A DNA stretch of 34,084 bases. Origin: CAZTDD01 sp964612675 (GTDB taxonomy: Bacteria > Hinthialibacterota > Hinthialibacteria > Hinthialibacterales > JAKPRU01). Below, in pieces: positions 24,112 through 32,781 of this stretch (its first letter is position 1; every line of letters begins with the position of its first letter). The translations under genes and the position numbers were made by a program. The stretch covers positions 1 to 34,084 of the forward strand of contig CAZTDD010000074.1 in NCBI GenBank assembly GCA_964612675.1. Reading direction: 5' to 3'. Below the pieces are notes generated by a model that worked only from the letters and a program-made list of their open reading frames with translations, did not search any database and had not been told where the DNA came from.

Positions 24112-24963
24112 TTAGAACCAAACCTTCCATACGACAGCACCTACCAAAAGCGTTATAACAGCAATCCAAATACCTAACAGCCATGCTGATCTACCTGCTT
24201 TCGATTTATAGAAAGAGAAGGAAGAGAACGATAATGCCAGGATAGATAATGCCACGGAGACACAGGACCAAGGTTGAAAATCAATCTCTGACTGAGAAAG
24301 TGAGCCGAAAATGATGGAAAGCAGAGCAACGATAATCGCAATGAATGTTAATAGAATAACCAAAGCGCCATAGACTAGGTTTCCAAATCTACCAACTTGA
24401 TCCTCGATTCGGTTCATGCGCCCAGGTACTTCCGTGAAGAGTCCGCTTTGTAATTTCCAATTATAGTCATCAAACTTGAGACGTTTCTGTTTGTATGGCT
24501 TGCTCTTTCCTTCGACATAATCTGTGGTTTTCACAAAGTCTATCGCAGCAAAAGGCTCGTTAAGATATAAGGACACATTCTCCACGGAAAGATTATATAT
24601 AGGACAATACAGATGTCCTTTGTACCCCGGGTCAACCTGTGCTCCACCGATCCACAGGAGTCCCTCGTAAACTTTCGATACTCGCAGGTTCCACCTTCCA
24701 ATGAGATCTGTGGGCATACTTATTTTTTCACGGGTTGAGATGATTGCGACTTCGAAAGGAGGAATTATGACTTCTCTCTTGCCAGGCTTGTCCTGGAGTT
24801 CGCGATGGTTGCCTCCAATGGCATATTCAGTTCCGACAGTCAGTCTGTAGCTGGCCGGTTTCAGATTTTCGGCGTCGAAAGGTTTGATCAAATGGAAATC
24901 TTCGACATACCGCTCAATCTCGTCACTCAATAATACTGCGCCGCCTGTATCTCTCCCGCACAT
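24112..24963 (-). CDS. dCTP-deaminase-fold protein lacking catalytic Glu, fused to three membrane helices
   Basis: The protein is 283 residues. Residues about 10-175 follow the Dcd/dUTPase fold: KPASYRLTVG, the PTDLIGRWNLRVSKVYEGLL segment in place of the RSS-LARLGL motif, and GGAQVDPGYKGHLYCPIYN in place of the WIDPGFxGxLTLEL(S/F)N motif. The position of the catalytic Glu of dCTP deaminase is Pro121, so deamination is unlikely; nucleotide binding or another activity could remain. Three hydrophobic helices follow at about 194-222, 231-252 and 258-281. GAGGAGG four bases before the ATG supports a start 36 bases inside the upstream gene. The layout (sensor-like domain then membrane helices) resembles nucleotide-gated membrane effectors. 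Confidence 0.78.
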   Translation of the reverse strand: MCGRDTGGAVLLSDEIERYVEDFHLIKPFDAENLKPASYRLTVGTEYAIGGNHRELQDKPGKREVIIPPFEVAIISTREKISMPTDLIGRWNLRVSKVYEGLLWIGGAQVDPGYKGHLYCPIYNLSVENVSLYLNEPFAAIDFVKTTDYVEGKSKPYKQKRLKFDDYNWKLQSGLFTEVPGRMNRIEDQVGRFGNLVYGALVILLTFIAIIVALLSIIFGSLSQSEIDFQPWSCVSVALSILALSFSSFSFYKSKAGRSAWLLGIWIAVITLLVGAVVWKVWF

Positions 24964-26015
24964 GTTCCCTCCTCAACACTGATACCTTGCGTAAGATCCA
25001 GAATTTCGTGGTTTTTCGGTCCCGTCCCAAGGAAAGCCACGCGTGTGCCCATCGCGTGTTGGATTTCACTCACGAAATCTCGACTGTCCTCGGTCAGCTC
25101 GGAAAACGTTGTAGCGGATTTGTTCTCATAATCCAAGTAATCCAAACCCATTAACGCGACGGCCGTGGGTCTGTTCACTTCGGCTGCCTGTCTTGCTAGG
25201 TCCAGATCAAAACGTCCGACCCTGCGAAGCCTCTTGGTGACGCTCGTATGTTCTTCAATCGAGTAGGGGTATCTGCTTTCACTGCGGACTGTCTCCCAGT
25301 CCGTCTCTTTAGAAAGAGGACCGGAATTCCCGCCTACACGTATGGGGTAGGTTCGGAGAACCATGATTATCCCCGCGACTGTAAGTGGACTCAGTCCGGC
25401 TTCGCTCAGAAATGCCGACGCGGTTGTATCACGACTTGTGGCAAAAGGATAACATCGGGTGTGATAGAGAGACAGACCAAAACCTTGAGTCCCCTCAACA
25501 ATCATTTTCTTCCCTTGATCGTGCAAAAGATTCAGATCGATTGAAACAAGCGACAAAAACGGTTCAAGCTCGGGGATATCCCTTGCCAACTTGACATTGT
25601 TGTTTCTCGACACCCTGCGCGCCACAGCAGCACCCACGCCGGAACACGTCGAACCGATACTTTTCTCCAACCCTATCGTTTTCTCACTTTGTATTTCTTC
25701 CTCCGTGATTATCATTGCGTTTGAATCGACCTTGAGCCTGTCCGGGGTCAATCCAAACCGGTCGATTTCTTCAAACAGCAAGGCCACGTTGATTAGACAA
25801 CCTGCCGCGAGAAATAATTGCGTTTCGGGGTTGACAACTCCGGCGGGCACCTGTCTCAGAACCGTTTCCTGACCGTCAATACTAACGGTATGGCCCGAAT
25901 TGGGTCCTCCACAACGAACAACGGCGTGATATCCATGATTCGCACATAAATGGGCTGTGACTTTCCCTTTTCCTTCTCCCCCGTATTGCCCTCCAACCAC
26001 AACGGTAACCGGCAT
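24927..26015 (-). CDS. Short adenylosuccinate synthetase homologue (PurZ-like variant)
   Basis: The protein is 362 residues, against about 430 for bacterial PurA. The P-loop reads GGQYGGEGKGK: the general-base Asp of GDEGKGK (Asp13 in E. coli) is Gly13. The GGPNSGHT loop with its His, EGTQG, SRDTTA, RTYPIRVGGNSGP and HTSVTKRLRRVG (aspartate-binding loop) are kept. The guanine-binding TKxD motif is replaced by MGLD (289-292). Loss of the Asp and altered donor-base recognition are features discussed for phage PurZ, which makes succino-dGMP for 2-aminoadenine DNA. A PurZ-like or otherwise new substrate is inferred. GAGGAG lies eight bases before the ATG. It overlaps the next gene by 37 bases. 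Confidence 0.85.
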   Translation of the reverse strand: MPVTVVVGGQYGGEGKGKVTAHLCANHGYHAVVRCGGPNSGHTVSIDGQETVLRQVPAGVVNPETQLFLAAGCLINVALLFEEIDRFGLTPDRLKVDSNAMIITEEEIQSEKTIGLEKSIGSTCSGVGAAVARRVSRNNNVKLARDIPELEPFLSLVSIDLNLLHDQGKKMIVEGTQGFGLSLYHTRCYPFATSRDTTASAFLSEAGLSPLTVAGIIMVLRTYPIRVGGNSGPLSKETDWETVRSESRYPYSIEEHTSVTKRLRRVGRFDLDLARQAAEVNRPTAVALMGLDYLDYENKSATTFSELTEDSRDFVSEIQHAMGTRVAFLGTGPKNHEILDLTQGISVEEGTCAGEIQAAQYY

Positions 26016-26028
26016 TCCAAATTCTCCT

Positions 26029-27633
26029 CTACATCGATGTAGACAATGGGATCTCGGGAATCACTAGATACCCCTCACTCGCCTCGCCGATTGCTTCATA
26101 CATGCGTGCAAGATAAAAGAAACCGACAAGAGCAGAGGTCAGTGCATCGATCTCATCGTGCGTTATTTTCTCCCTTTCACCCTGAACAGTGATACCCATG
26201 TCTGTCAACGCGTATTTCAACTCCTCCAGGCTGACTCTCTTCCTGGGCATCGCCAATATATCCTGTGCCGCACCCGGATAGCTCTCTATCACATCGTACC
26301 CGTCCTCTCTCAGCGTTCGCGCCAGCCGGATCCCCCGCAGAGTGAGTGTTCGCATACTTGGGATCAAACAAGGATAAACGTTGATCCCTCGTTTTTTCAG
26401 TACTCGTTCGCACTTCCTCATTATGCCATATTGTCGGCAATCGCACGTATCCTCGCCACAGCAACGGTTTTCCGGAAGCCCCAGCGGAGAATCGATAGAC
26501 ACCAAACAGTGTTCCTGTTCTCTGACGATTTCAAGAATCTCCTCATCTGTTGACCGTACGGCCAGATGAGCTTCTTCGTTTCGCAGAATGCAAATACCCG
26601 AGCCGCGCTTCTTCGAACCTGACAGATCGATTCCAACAACAAGCGGCTTTTCGTTCAATTCAGCCATTCGCTGTAAGAGGTCTTGGACATTGACGGGCAG
26701 TTTTGAAATGTCCTTCACGTTGAGTCGGTGAATAACGTTGCCATTCAGTCGTACAGACAATCTCCCGTTACTGCGTCTTGTCGAGATAACGGGCATATCC
26801 AGCGGTGAATCTGGTATCTCCGCTACAATACTCTGCGAGTCTCTTAAATCAAAAAGTAGTTGTTGCGCGTTAGGCTGCTGTAGACAGGGAATTACGCGAT
26901 CTGTCACTTTTCTCTTGTAGCAGTAATGCATAATATCCTGCAAATTCTTCGTATCGAACAAATTGTAAAGGACTAGTTTCTCAAGCGACCCGTCATCGCC
27001 TCGACGGAAACGCCGCCATAGTAAAGCCGCTTCTTTGCCGTTGATTTCCTGGGACTCTTTGTCTCTTTGAATCTGGAGTTCTTTTTCCACCTCCTTCAAC
27101 GGACCCGTGATCGAAAGACTCCTAAGTAAAAAACGTAAATCGACGTGTATAGGCGGTACTCTGACAGACGGGAACGTTTTCTTGATGAAAGGGATATCGA
27201 AGATTCTGCCATTGAATGTAACGATCACCTCAAACTCACGCAAATAATCGGTCACCTCTTCAAGATTCGATCCTCGAATGAAGGTGCGAAATCGTTCTCC
27301 ATCAAAGCAACCTATGAGTGAGATATGGTCGTAGTAGAGAGACAACCCCGTCGTCTCGATATCCAAGAAGACGGTCCTATTCTGGAATTCCTTGTACGCC
27401 CGCCAGTATTCTCTCTGGGGCAAGTTATGGGCGAAAAACCCGGAGTCGTGTTTTATGAGGGCTTGGTCAGCATCCCGAAGGTACCTCGATATTGCACGGT
27501 TCCGGGGTAGGCTGAGATTACGGAGGAAGGCTGCATCTGCAAGATCATCCCATGACAGGATTCCCTGTCTCCATAGATCTTGCTCTGTCTTCTCCCCAAT
27601 ACCGGGTATAAAGCAAAAGCTCGTTCTAAGCAT
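26029..27633 (-). CDS. YprB-like DEDD exonuclease fused to DUF429
   Basis: The protein is 534 residues. An N-terminal helix-hairpin-helix-like segment (FIPGIGEKTEQDLWRQGI) leads into an RNase-H-like 3'-5' exonuclease domain with D91 and E93 in FLDIETTGL, N141-D146 in TFNGRIFDIPF and D227 in LYNLFDTKNL. From about residue 331 a DUF429 domain follows: VGIDLSGS, then SIDSPLGLP, a Cys-rich CCGEDTCDC stretch and YDVIESYPGAA, near the end HDEIDALTSAL. DUF429 is itself predicted to have an RNase-H-like fold. Nucleic-acid cleavage is expected; the fusion is unusual. No ribosome site is seen before the ATG, but the N-terminus matches the family. It heads the cluster, 13 bases before the PurZ-like gene. 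Confidence 0.83.
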   Translation of the reverse strand: MLRTSFCFIPGIGEKTEQDLWRQGILSWDDLADAAFLRNLSLPRNRAISRYLRDADQALIKHDSGFFAHNLPQREYWRAYKEFQNRTVFLDIETTGLSLYYDHISLIGCFDGERFRTFIRGSNLEEVTDYLREFEVIVTFNGRIFDIPFIKKTFPSVRVPPIHVDLRFLLRSLSITGPLKEVEKELQIQRDKESQEINGKEAALLWRRFRRGDDGSLEKLVLYNLFDTKNLQDIMHYCYKRKVTDRVIPCLQQPNAQQLLFDLRDSQSIVAEIPDSPLDMPVISTRRSNGRLSVRLNGNVIHRLNVKDISKLPVNVQDLLQRMAELNEKPLVVGIDLSGSKKRGSGICILRNEEAHLAVRSTDEEILEIVREQEHCLVSIDSPLGLPENRCCGEDTCDCRQYGIMRKCERVLKKRGINVYPCLIPSMRTLTLRGIRLARTLREDGYDVIESYPGAAQDILAMPRKRVSLEELKYALTDMGITVQGEREKITHDEIDALTSALVGFFYLARMYEAIGEASEGYLVIPEIPLSTSM

Positions 27634-27960
27634 GGCGGGGAAACCACTCGGGCAGAGCTAGAATCTCGCCTGAGATACCGCTTTCATTGTTTTGAAAATG
27701 CGCCCATGTCTCGCTGCTCGACTGCTAATAATGGTACGTGTCTTCGGAGATCAAAGTCAAGTAGATGGATAGGGGTGATTCTATCCCGTGTGCCACAAAC
27801 CCGATAGGCCTTTCGGCAACGGGAAAAGAACCTCTGTTGGTGCTCTGATCGAGACCCCAGCAATTGAAACGAAACGTCTTCTCGCAGTTGTACTTCAAGA
27901 TTTATCGACAGTGCAACGTGGATGATTAGTCATTATGAACTCGATTTTCAACAATGTACG
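27634..27960. other. Gene-free region upstream of the nucleotide cluster
   Basis: This 327-base gap separates the cluster from the next minus-strand gene. It holds one promoter candidate (27731-27760). I see no RNA gene, no clear terminator and no further open frame with a ribosome site. Confidence 0.5.
27731..27760 (-). promoter_or_regulatory. Candidate promoter of the nucleotide cluster
   Basis: On the minus strand TTGACT (27760-27755) and TACCAT (27736-27731) are 18 bases apart, five of six and four of six matches to the consensus. Transcription would start about 90 bases before the exonuclease-DUF429 gene. It is the best candidate in the gap, but weak. Confidence 0.35.
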
Positions 27961-30672
27961 CTACTCCACCGTCACCGCCACAAGGAACGGGGCGGCGTTG
28001 GTTACCTCGGATACAAAATCGATACTCTCCACCTCGACATTCGGTTTCGGATTCTTCCAGGTGCTCTTGAAGAGATTGACCGTGCGGACCCCGAAACTCT
28101 GCCGTACCGCCTGAGTCTCCAGAAAGGGATTCGAGCCCGACCAGGCCGGCACACCGTTCTCCAACTCCGGCAACCGATTCGGATCGACCCACCAATCCGC
28201 AAGCGTTTCCCCATAGACAATGTTGAATCTCTCAATGGACCCGTCCGCATAATGCAAAACATACCGGCCAATGGTCTCTCCTTCCGAGGCGCTCCACTGG
28301 GTGGCATGCAAAATATGAAGACGGTCAAATCTCCGGTTGATCTTGATTCCGTTAACCCGCTCCGGATAGGGAATCCCGTCGGATTTGATGACTTGACCCA
28401 GCAGCTGAATCATCCCGCGCACGTCGAACCGAACCCCGGCGAATTCTCGAATTCCGGTAGGCACTTCACGTAGATCGTTCGGGATGTCCCGAATCTCGGG
28501 CGGCCAGTGCTGCTTCTCATTCCACATACCGTCGAGGCGGCAGTTATAATAGTCCGTCAGGTCGATCATGTTCGGCTCGGCGTTCGGGTCGCGGGACGCA
28601 ATCGTGGAACGGTCAAAATCCACAACAGCCTGAATCTTCTCGATCTGGTCGACGCTTTTTTCGACTCGCTCATCCTCGGAGCGAAGTTCCATCGCCTTTT
28701 CGTACATCTCTCTCGCCTTGTTCCGTTCACCGGTTCGTTGATAGGCCAGGCCGAGCACAAGGTAAGCATTGGGAGCTGTTTCGGGCTGCTCCGTTTTGGC
28801 CTCGAAATGGGCGATCAGGTCTTCAATCTTGCCGTGCTCTTCGTACTCCCCTGCCAGCCTCTTTTGGAGATCCCACGCCATATTTGGATACTCTTTCGTG
28901 GTCTTTTCCACATACTCAAGCATCCCATCCAATTCGCCTTGGCTCGCGTATCGCTCCATTCGATTCTGTGGGTTGCTTTCCTCGATGATTTTGTTGATTC
29001 GTTCATTCATGGCCAGTGTTTTGTTCGTTTCTTCCAGAGAAACATAAAGCCGTGAGGCGATACCGCCGTTGCGGTGGGCGGTGGCTCCCCCCATCACGAT
29101 GTTCGATTCGATTTCCTCGAACGATTCCACTGTGACGTGGTCGATCACAGACTCCACAATCGGTTTTGCTTGTGCGAAGGGCGAATAATAGACGCGCAGG
29201 TTACTCTGTGGCGGCAGGGCGCTGTCTACGGCACTGAATCCCGCCATTGTGTCGATTCCCTCGGCCTTCCCGAGCAACACATCGATTGTTTTCTTGATGA
29301 CGTTCGAATCGGGTTCGACACTGAGAACGAGTTTGTCGGAATGGAACGCATACCACAGGCTCATTGAACCCAGTGGTCCCTGGGAGTTTTTCGTGAAGTG
29401 AACGACATTGATTGGGATGTCCTGATAAGTCTGCGGTTCTCCCACTTGCACGTTCGACAGAAACTGGGCTGCGTCTCCTAATCCCATCAGTTTCATCAGG
29501 GCGATGGTTCCCTGGATCTGCGCGGCAAGATTCTCCATATACTGTTTCGCTGTATCCTGGTCGGTCACGGTATAGAGGAACACAGCATTCGGCATGGACT
29601 CGTTCACGAAAGCCCCGAACGCGACCTCTTTGTCGGAGAATTTTGCAAAGTCGCCGGCAGGGCCTAGCAGTTTGTCGGCCTCTTCAGCGGAGGGAGCTGC
29701 TGCTTCGTCGCGGGACTGTGCCTGACCCAGGAACATACCGATCACTGTTTTGCTGAATGCTTTCGAATCCAAATGCATGCCTCCCGCAATGCCGGTGTTC
29801 GCTGGTATGTAACGAATCAGCTTCAGCGGTTTCGGTTCTGTTTCAATCACCGCTTGGAATGGACTTTCGTCCGATGGGCGAAGGAATGTATCCAGTGAGA
29901 GTCCTCGCTCGTCCAGATTCAAAGCAGCGCAGGCATATTCCATCTGCTGGAGCGGTTCGAGGGCGATACCCATCATCGGGTTCTTTTGACCGTCTGCAAT
30001 GCTTTCGAGTATCGGTGTCACGGCCTTCGCGATTCGATCCAACGCGGCATAAACCGTGATGTCGTTTGTCTGGGACTCTAATGCTTCGGTGAGTCTTTCA
30101 TGGCCCGGGCCTTTGCGAAATGAGGGCCGACTTTCTTTGTAAGTATCGATCCAGTCCCGCAAGCTTCCGTGGGAGGATTCCAGGACAACCCAATCCCCCA
30201 GGAAGGCATATGTCCTATTTTCCGCTGTTCGAAAGGGGATGCCGTTATATTCGCCGTCCGTGAATGTTCTTCCGGTTTCGAGGGTCTCGCGGACACGCTC
30301 TTTATCGCCGACGCATAGCGCCACTGCGGGCGGTTGGAACACAGTTTCCTTCCAGACAACAATCACATCTCCATTTGGATCGAAGCCCGATTTCTCGAAA
30401 GAATCGAGCCCCCACACCGCGGACTGCGGCAGGACTTGCCCCAACGGCAGAAGGAGCACCGACGGCGGCGGTGGGTCCTGATTGGCGGGCAAAACCTCCC
30501 GCGCGGTGCTATCGATGTCTTCGCTCAATGGACCGATTTCGCTGACCCGGACCCACGCAAGAGAGTCGTCCGGGAGGATGCTCAGGATATCATCGGGTTT
30601 GGATTGACTGGATGCGGGGAGAATAAGAATACAACTCAGAATGAGGAATGGGATAAGCGATCGTGAGTTCAC
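27961..30672 (-). CDS. Large secreted protein with TPR-like repeats (unknown)
   Basis: The protein is 903 residues. A GTG start has AAGGAG six bases upstream and gives a signal peptide (VNSRSLIPFLILSCILILPASS). The first 500 residues form two DUF3352-like halves, with GYFAFVD-type beta patterns such as ILPDDSLAWVRVSEIG and FKKSGFDP-like FEKSGFDPNGDV. Around 600-650 a TPR-like helix pair is seen (APNAYLVLGLAYQRTGERNKAREMYEKA). The last 230 residues contain VRFDVRGMIQL, GIKINRRFDRLHILHATQW and IGRYVLHYADGSIERFNIVYG, a C-terminal domain common in PVC-type bacteria. It is periplasmic or secreted; no enzyme motif is evident. Confidence 0.8.
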   Translation of the reverse strand: MNSRSLIPFLILSCILILPASSQSKPDDILSILPDDSLAWVRVSEIGPLSEDIDSTAREVLPANQDPPPPSVLLLPLGQVLPQSAVWGLDSFEKSGFDPNGDVIVVWKETVFQPPAVALCVGDKERVRETLETGRTFTDGEYNGIPFRTAENRTYAFLGDWVVLESSHGSLRDWIDTYKESRPSFRKGPGHERLTEALESQTNDITVYAALDRIAKAVTPILESIADGQKNPMMGIALEPLQQMEYACAALNLDERGLSLDTFLRPSDESPFQAVIETEPKPLKLIRYIPANTGIAGGMHLDSKAFSKTVIGMFLGQAQSRDEAAAPSAEEADKLLGPAGDFAKFSDKEVAFGAFVNESMPNAVFLYTVTDQDTAKQYMENLAAQIQGTIALMKLMGLGDAAQFLSNVQVGEPQTYQDIPINVVHFTKNSQGPLGSMSLWYAFHSDKLVLSVEPDSNVIKKTIDVLLGKAEGIDTMAGFSAVDSALPPQSNLRVYYSPFAQAKPIVESVIDHVTVESFEEIESNIVMGGATAHRNGGIASRLYVSLEETNKTLAMNERINKIIEESNPQNRMERYASQGELDGMLEYVEKTTKEYPNMAWDLQKRLAGEYEEHGKIEDLIAHFEAKTEQPETAPNAYLVLGLAYQRTGERNKAREMYEKAMELRSEDERVEKSVDQIEKIQAVVDFDRSTIASRDPNAEPNMIDLTDYYNCRLDGMWNEKQHWPPEIRDIPNDLREVPTGIREFAGVRFDVRGMIQLLGQVIKSDGIPYPERVNGIKINRRFDRLHILHATQWSASEGETIGRYVLHYADGSIERFNIVYGETLADWWVDPNRLPELENGVPAWSGSNPFLETQAVRQSFGVRTVNLFKSTWKNPKPNVEVESIDFVSEVTNAAPFLVAVTVE

Positions 30673-30834
30673 TACTGTCTCCTTTCAAGCTCCGCCTTCA
30701 GGCAGCCGCGTAAGGTCTTGTTCTACTATACGTCATGAAGCTATCAGATATTCAGTCGATGAGCGCAAGACGATTGGTTTGGAGTCTGTTGCCGTTAATG
30801 ATCGCTGGTTTAAAGTCTCGTCTCCGCATGGATT

Positions 30835-32772
30835 CTAGTGGTTGGATGAGGATCGTTGTACAACAGTGATATTCTCCTCGAACACTCTACACCTACCGTT
30901 CTGGTGTGATTGCCGAATGGCGTAGCTGAGCCATACCTCTAGTGCAGCGATGTTGTGTGGGTCGCGGTACAGAATCCTCTTGATTTCGTTTAATGCGGCA
31001 AGGTCCATGCCGCAGGCGAACAAAGCACGAGCTAAGGCCAGTTCGACCTTGTTTGACGACGAGCTCGCAAGGGATTCCTCAAAACACCGAAGTGCCTCCG
31101 GGAACATTCTTGTTTGCACGAAACAGGTGCCCAAACGAAGCCACAGATCGCCACATTTCGGTTGGCCCTTAGCGGTTTTTCGTGAGAGTTGTTGAAGGAC
31201 ACCGAGAATCTGATTCGCCTCTTTTTCCATGTTTTGAAACAGGTGGGTCACCGTCCATTTGGGATTTGCCTTGAAACTCTCGATTACTGAGAAACCAGAA
31301 GGATACTCGAAAGGGATTCCCTTACTCTCGTAGAGCCGAGCGATCCTGGCAAGTAACGGGCTGTTTGAGCGATTATTCCTCACATAGATGGTCTCATTCA
31401 CGCTGCACCAAACACGTATCCAATCCTTACCGATATCAAGATGCACAGGCCGAAATCGTGAGTTCGGGACCATAAGAATGTCCGTACTTGACAGAATCCC
31501 GGGTGTCAGGGGGGATTCCAGCATCACAGCCATGTACGCGGAATAGACGGTTGGTAGAAACGGTTCAATGCGGGTGTCGATAAACACGCGCACATTTTGG
31601 TTCAGGTCGTGCAACACACGGCCTGCCCATGGCATAAAAACGAAACCGTTGCCTTTCGCGTCACACTGCCGCATAAAATCGATGGCGTCGACGGGATCAC
31701 GATAGAGTTGCGGTCTATACTCGATTTTCATGCACGCAAGAAGAAGACAGGCGCTAATAGCGCACCAATTCATTAGTCTTGGTGACGGTTTCAGTCGTCT
31801 CAACACATGCGTGGAACTGGATACGCAGAGAAGAGTCGTAACGATAAGGAACCATGCAAATCGGCGAGCAATCAGAGAGAGAACAAGAATCAGCAATGCA
31901 AAAACGATACGAACGACCTCATTCGCTGGTCTGCGTTCAAGCAGATAGACCAGGAGAGGGGTCACGGAAAGGGCGCCAGCGATGATATACGAGAAAAAGA
32001 TGCCCGTCGGTGTCGCGTGCATGGTTGATAGATCCAGACTGGACGACCAATCAAATGTTGGGAACTGAAGAGCGCGAAAGGGATAAAGTAATCCCTTCAT
32101 TCCTTGAGGTTGCAGCCAGCCTGCGATGAACAGCGACAAGCAGAACACGAGGGATGCGGTGTACCATGGCCCGTCTTGAGAGGCTGTCCATTCCAGATAC
32201 ACAAGGAGAGCCATCCCGAAAGGAAAACTGGGGTGAAGATTCGCCCAGACAATCACAATCGACAACTCTTTTAGTACGCGGCGCACGGGCCGTGGGTCGC
32301 CTGAGAATTGAATCAAAAGCGCAGCCAGCAGAGGAGGAAATATGTAGGGTCTCACAGAACGATCATGAACTAAATAGACAGCCATCACTGTGACAACAGC
32401 CGATAACGGCAACGAGGATGTTCTACTTCTAACAAAAGAATGAATGACAAAAGCATAGGTCAGCAAAACGATGATTCTTACTGCCTGGAGCGCAGCCTCA
32501 CCTCTTGCCTCATAAACGACCGCAAACAAGCAGTCAGAAAGCCATGAGTGGATCACGTATTCCTTGCCGGGAATCGTATAGGTAAAGGTATCTTTCGCCG
32601 GCCAGATTTGCTCAAAAACGATTTCCTGACCGATCAGGATATGCCACCAGATGTCAAATCCGACATGGGGATTGATGATCAACCAAACGACGGTGACCCA
32701 TGTAAGCAACACGAGGATCACCGCGGAATGGCGATCAATAAAGCTAAACGGTGTGCCCCCGGGCTGATGCAT
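30835..32772 (-). CDS. Polytopic membrane protein with C-terminal TPR-like region
   Basis: The protein is 645 residues. Around eight to ten membrane segments fill residues 15-350 (AVILVLLTWVTVVWLII first). The loop HVGFDIWWHILIGQEI followed by PAKDTFTYTIPGKEYVIHSWLSD is the pattern of glycosyltransferase-like membrane proteins of the GT-C kind, where acidic residues in the first outer loop act on a lipid-linked sugar. After about 500 the sequence is helical and TPR-like (LWLRLGTCFVQTRMFPEALRCFEESLA). Function is not known. The start lies nine bases after the stop of the secreted STN-like gene, so the two are probably one operon. Confidence 0.75.
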   Translation of the reverse strand: MHQPGGTPFSFIDRHSAVILVLLTWVTVVWLIINPHVGFDIWWHILIGQEIVFEQIWPAKDTFTYTIPGKEYVIHSWLSDCLFAVVYEARGEAALQAVRIIVLLTYAFVIHSFVRSRTSSLPLSAVVTVMAVYLVHDRSVRPYIFPPLLAALLIQFSGDPRPVRRVLKELSIVIVWANLHPSFPFGMALLVYLEWTASQDGPWYTASLVFCLSLFIAGWLQPQGMKGLLYPFRALQFPTFDWSSSLDLSTMHATPTGIFFSYIIAGALSVTPLLVYLLERRPANEVVRIVFALLILVLSLIARRFAWFLIVTTLLCVSSSTHVLRRLKPSPRLMNWCAISACLLLACMKIEYRPQLYRDPVDAIDFMRQCDAKGNGFVFMPWAGRVLHDLNQNVRVFIDTRIEPFLPTVYSAYMAVMLESPLTPGILSSTDILMVPNSRFRPVHLDIGKDWIRVWCSVNETIYVRNNRSNSPLLARIARLYESKGIPFEYPSGFSVIESFKANPKWTVTHLFQNMEKEANQILGVLQQLSRKTAKGQPKCGDLWLRLGTCFVQTRMFPEALRCFEESLASSSSNKVELALARALFACGMDLAALNEIKRILYRDPHNIAALEVWLSYAIRQSHQNGRCRVFEENITVVQRSSSNH

Positions 32773-32781
32773 GTGGAGGTC

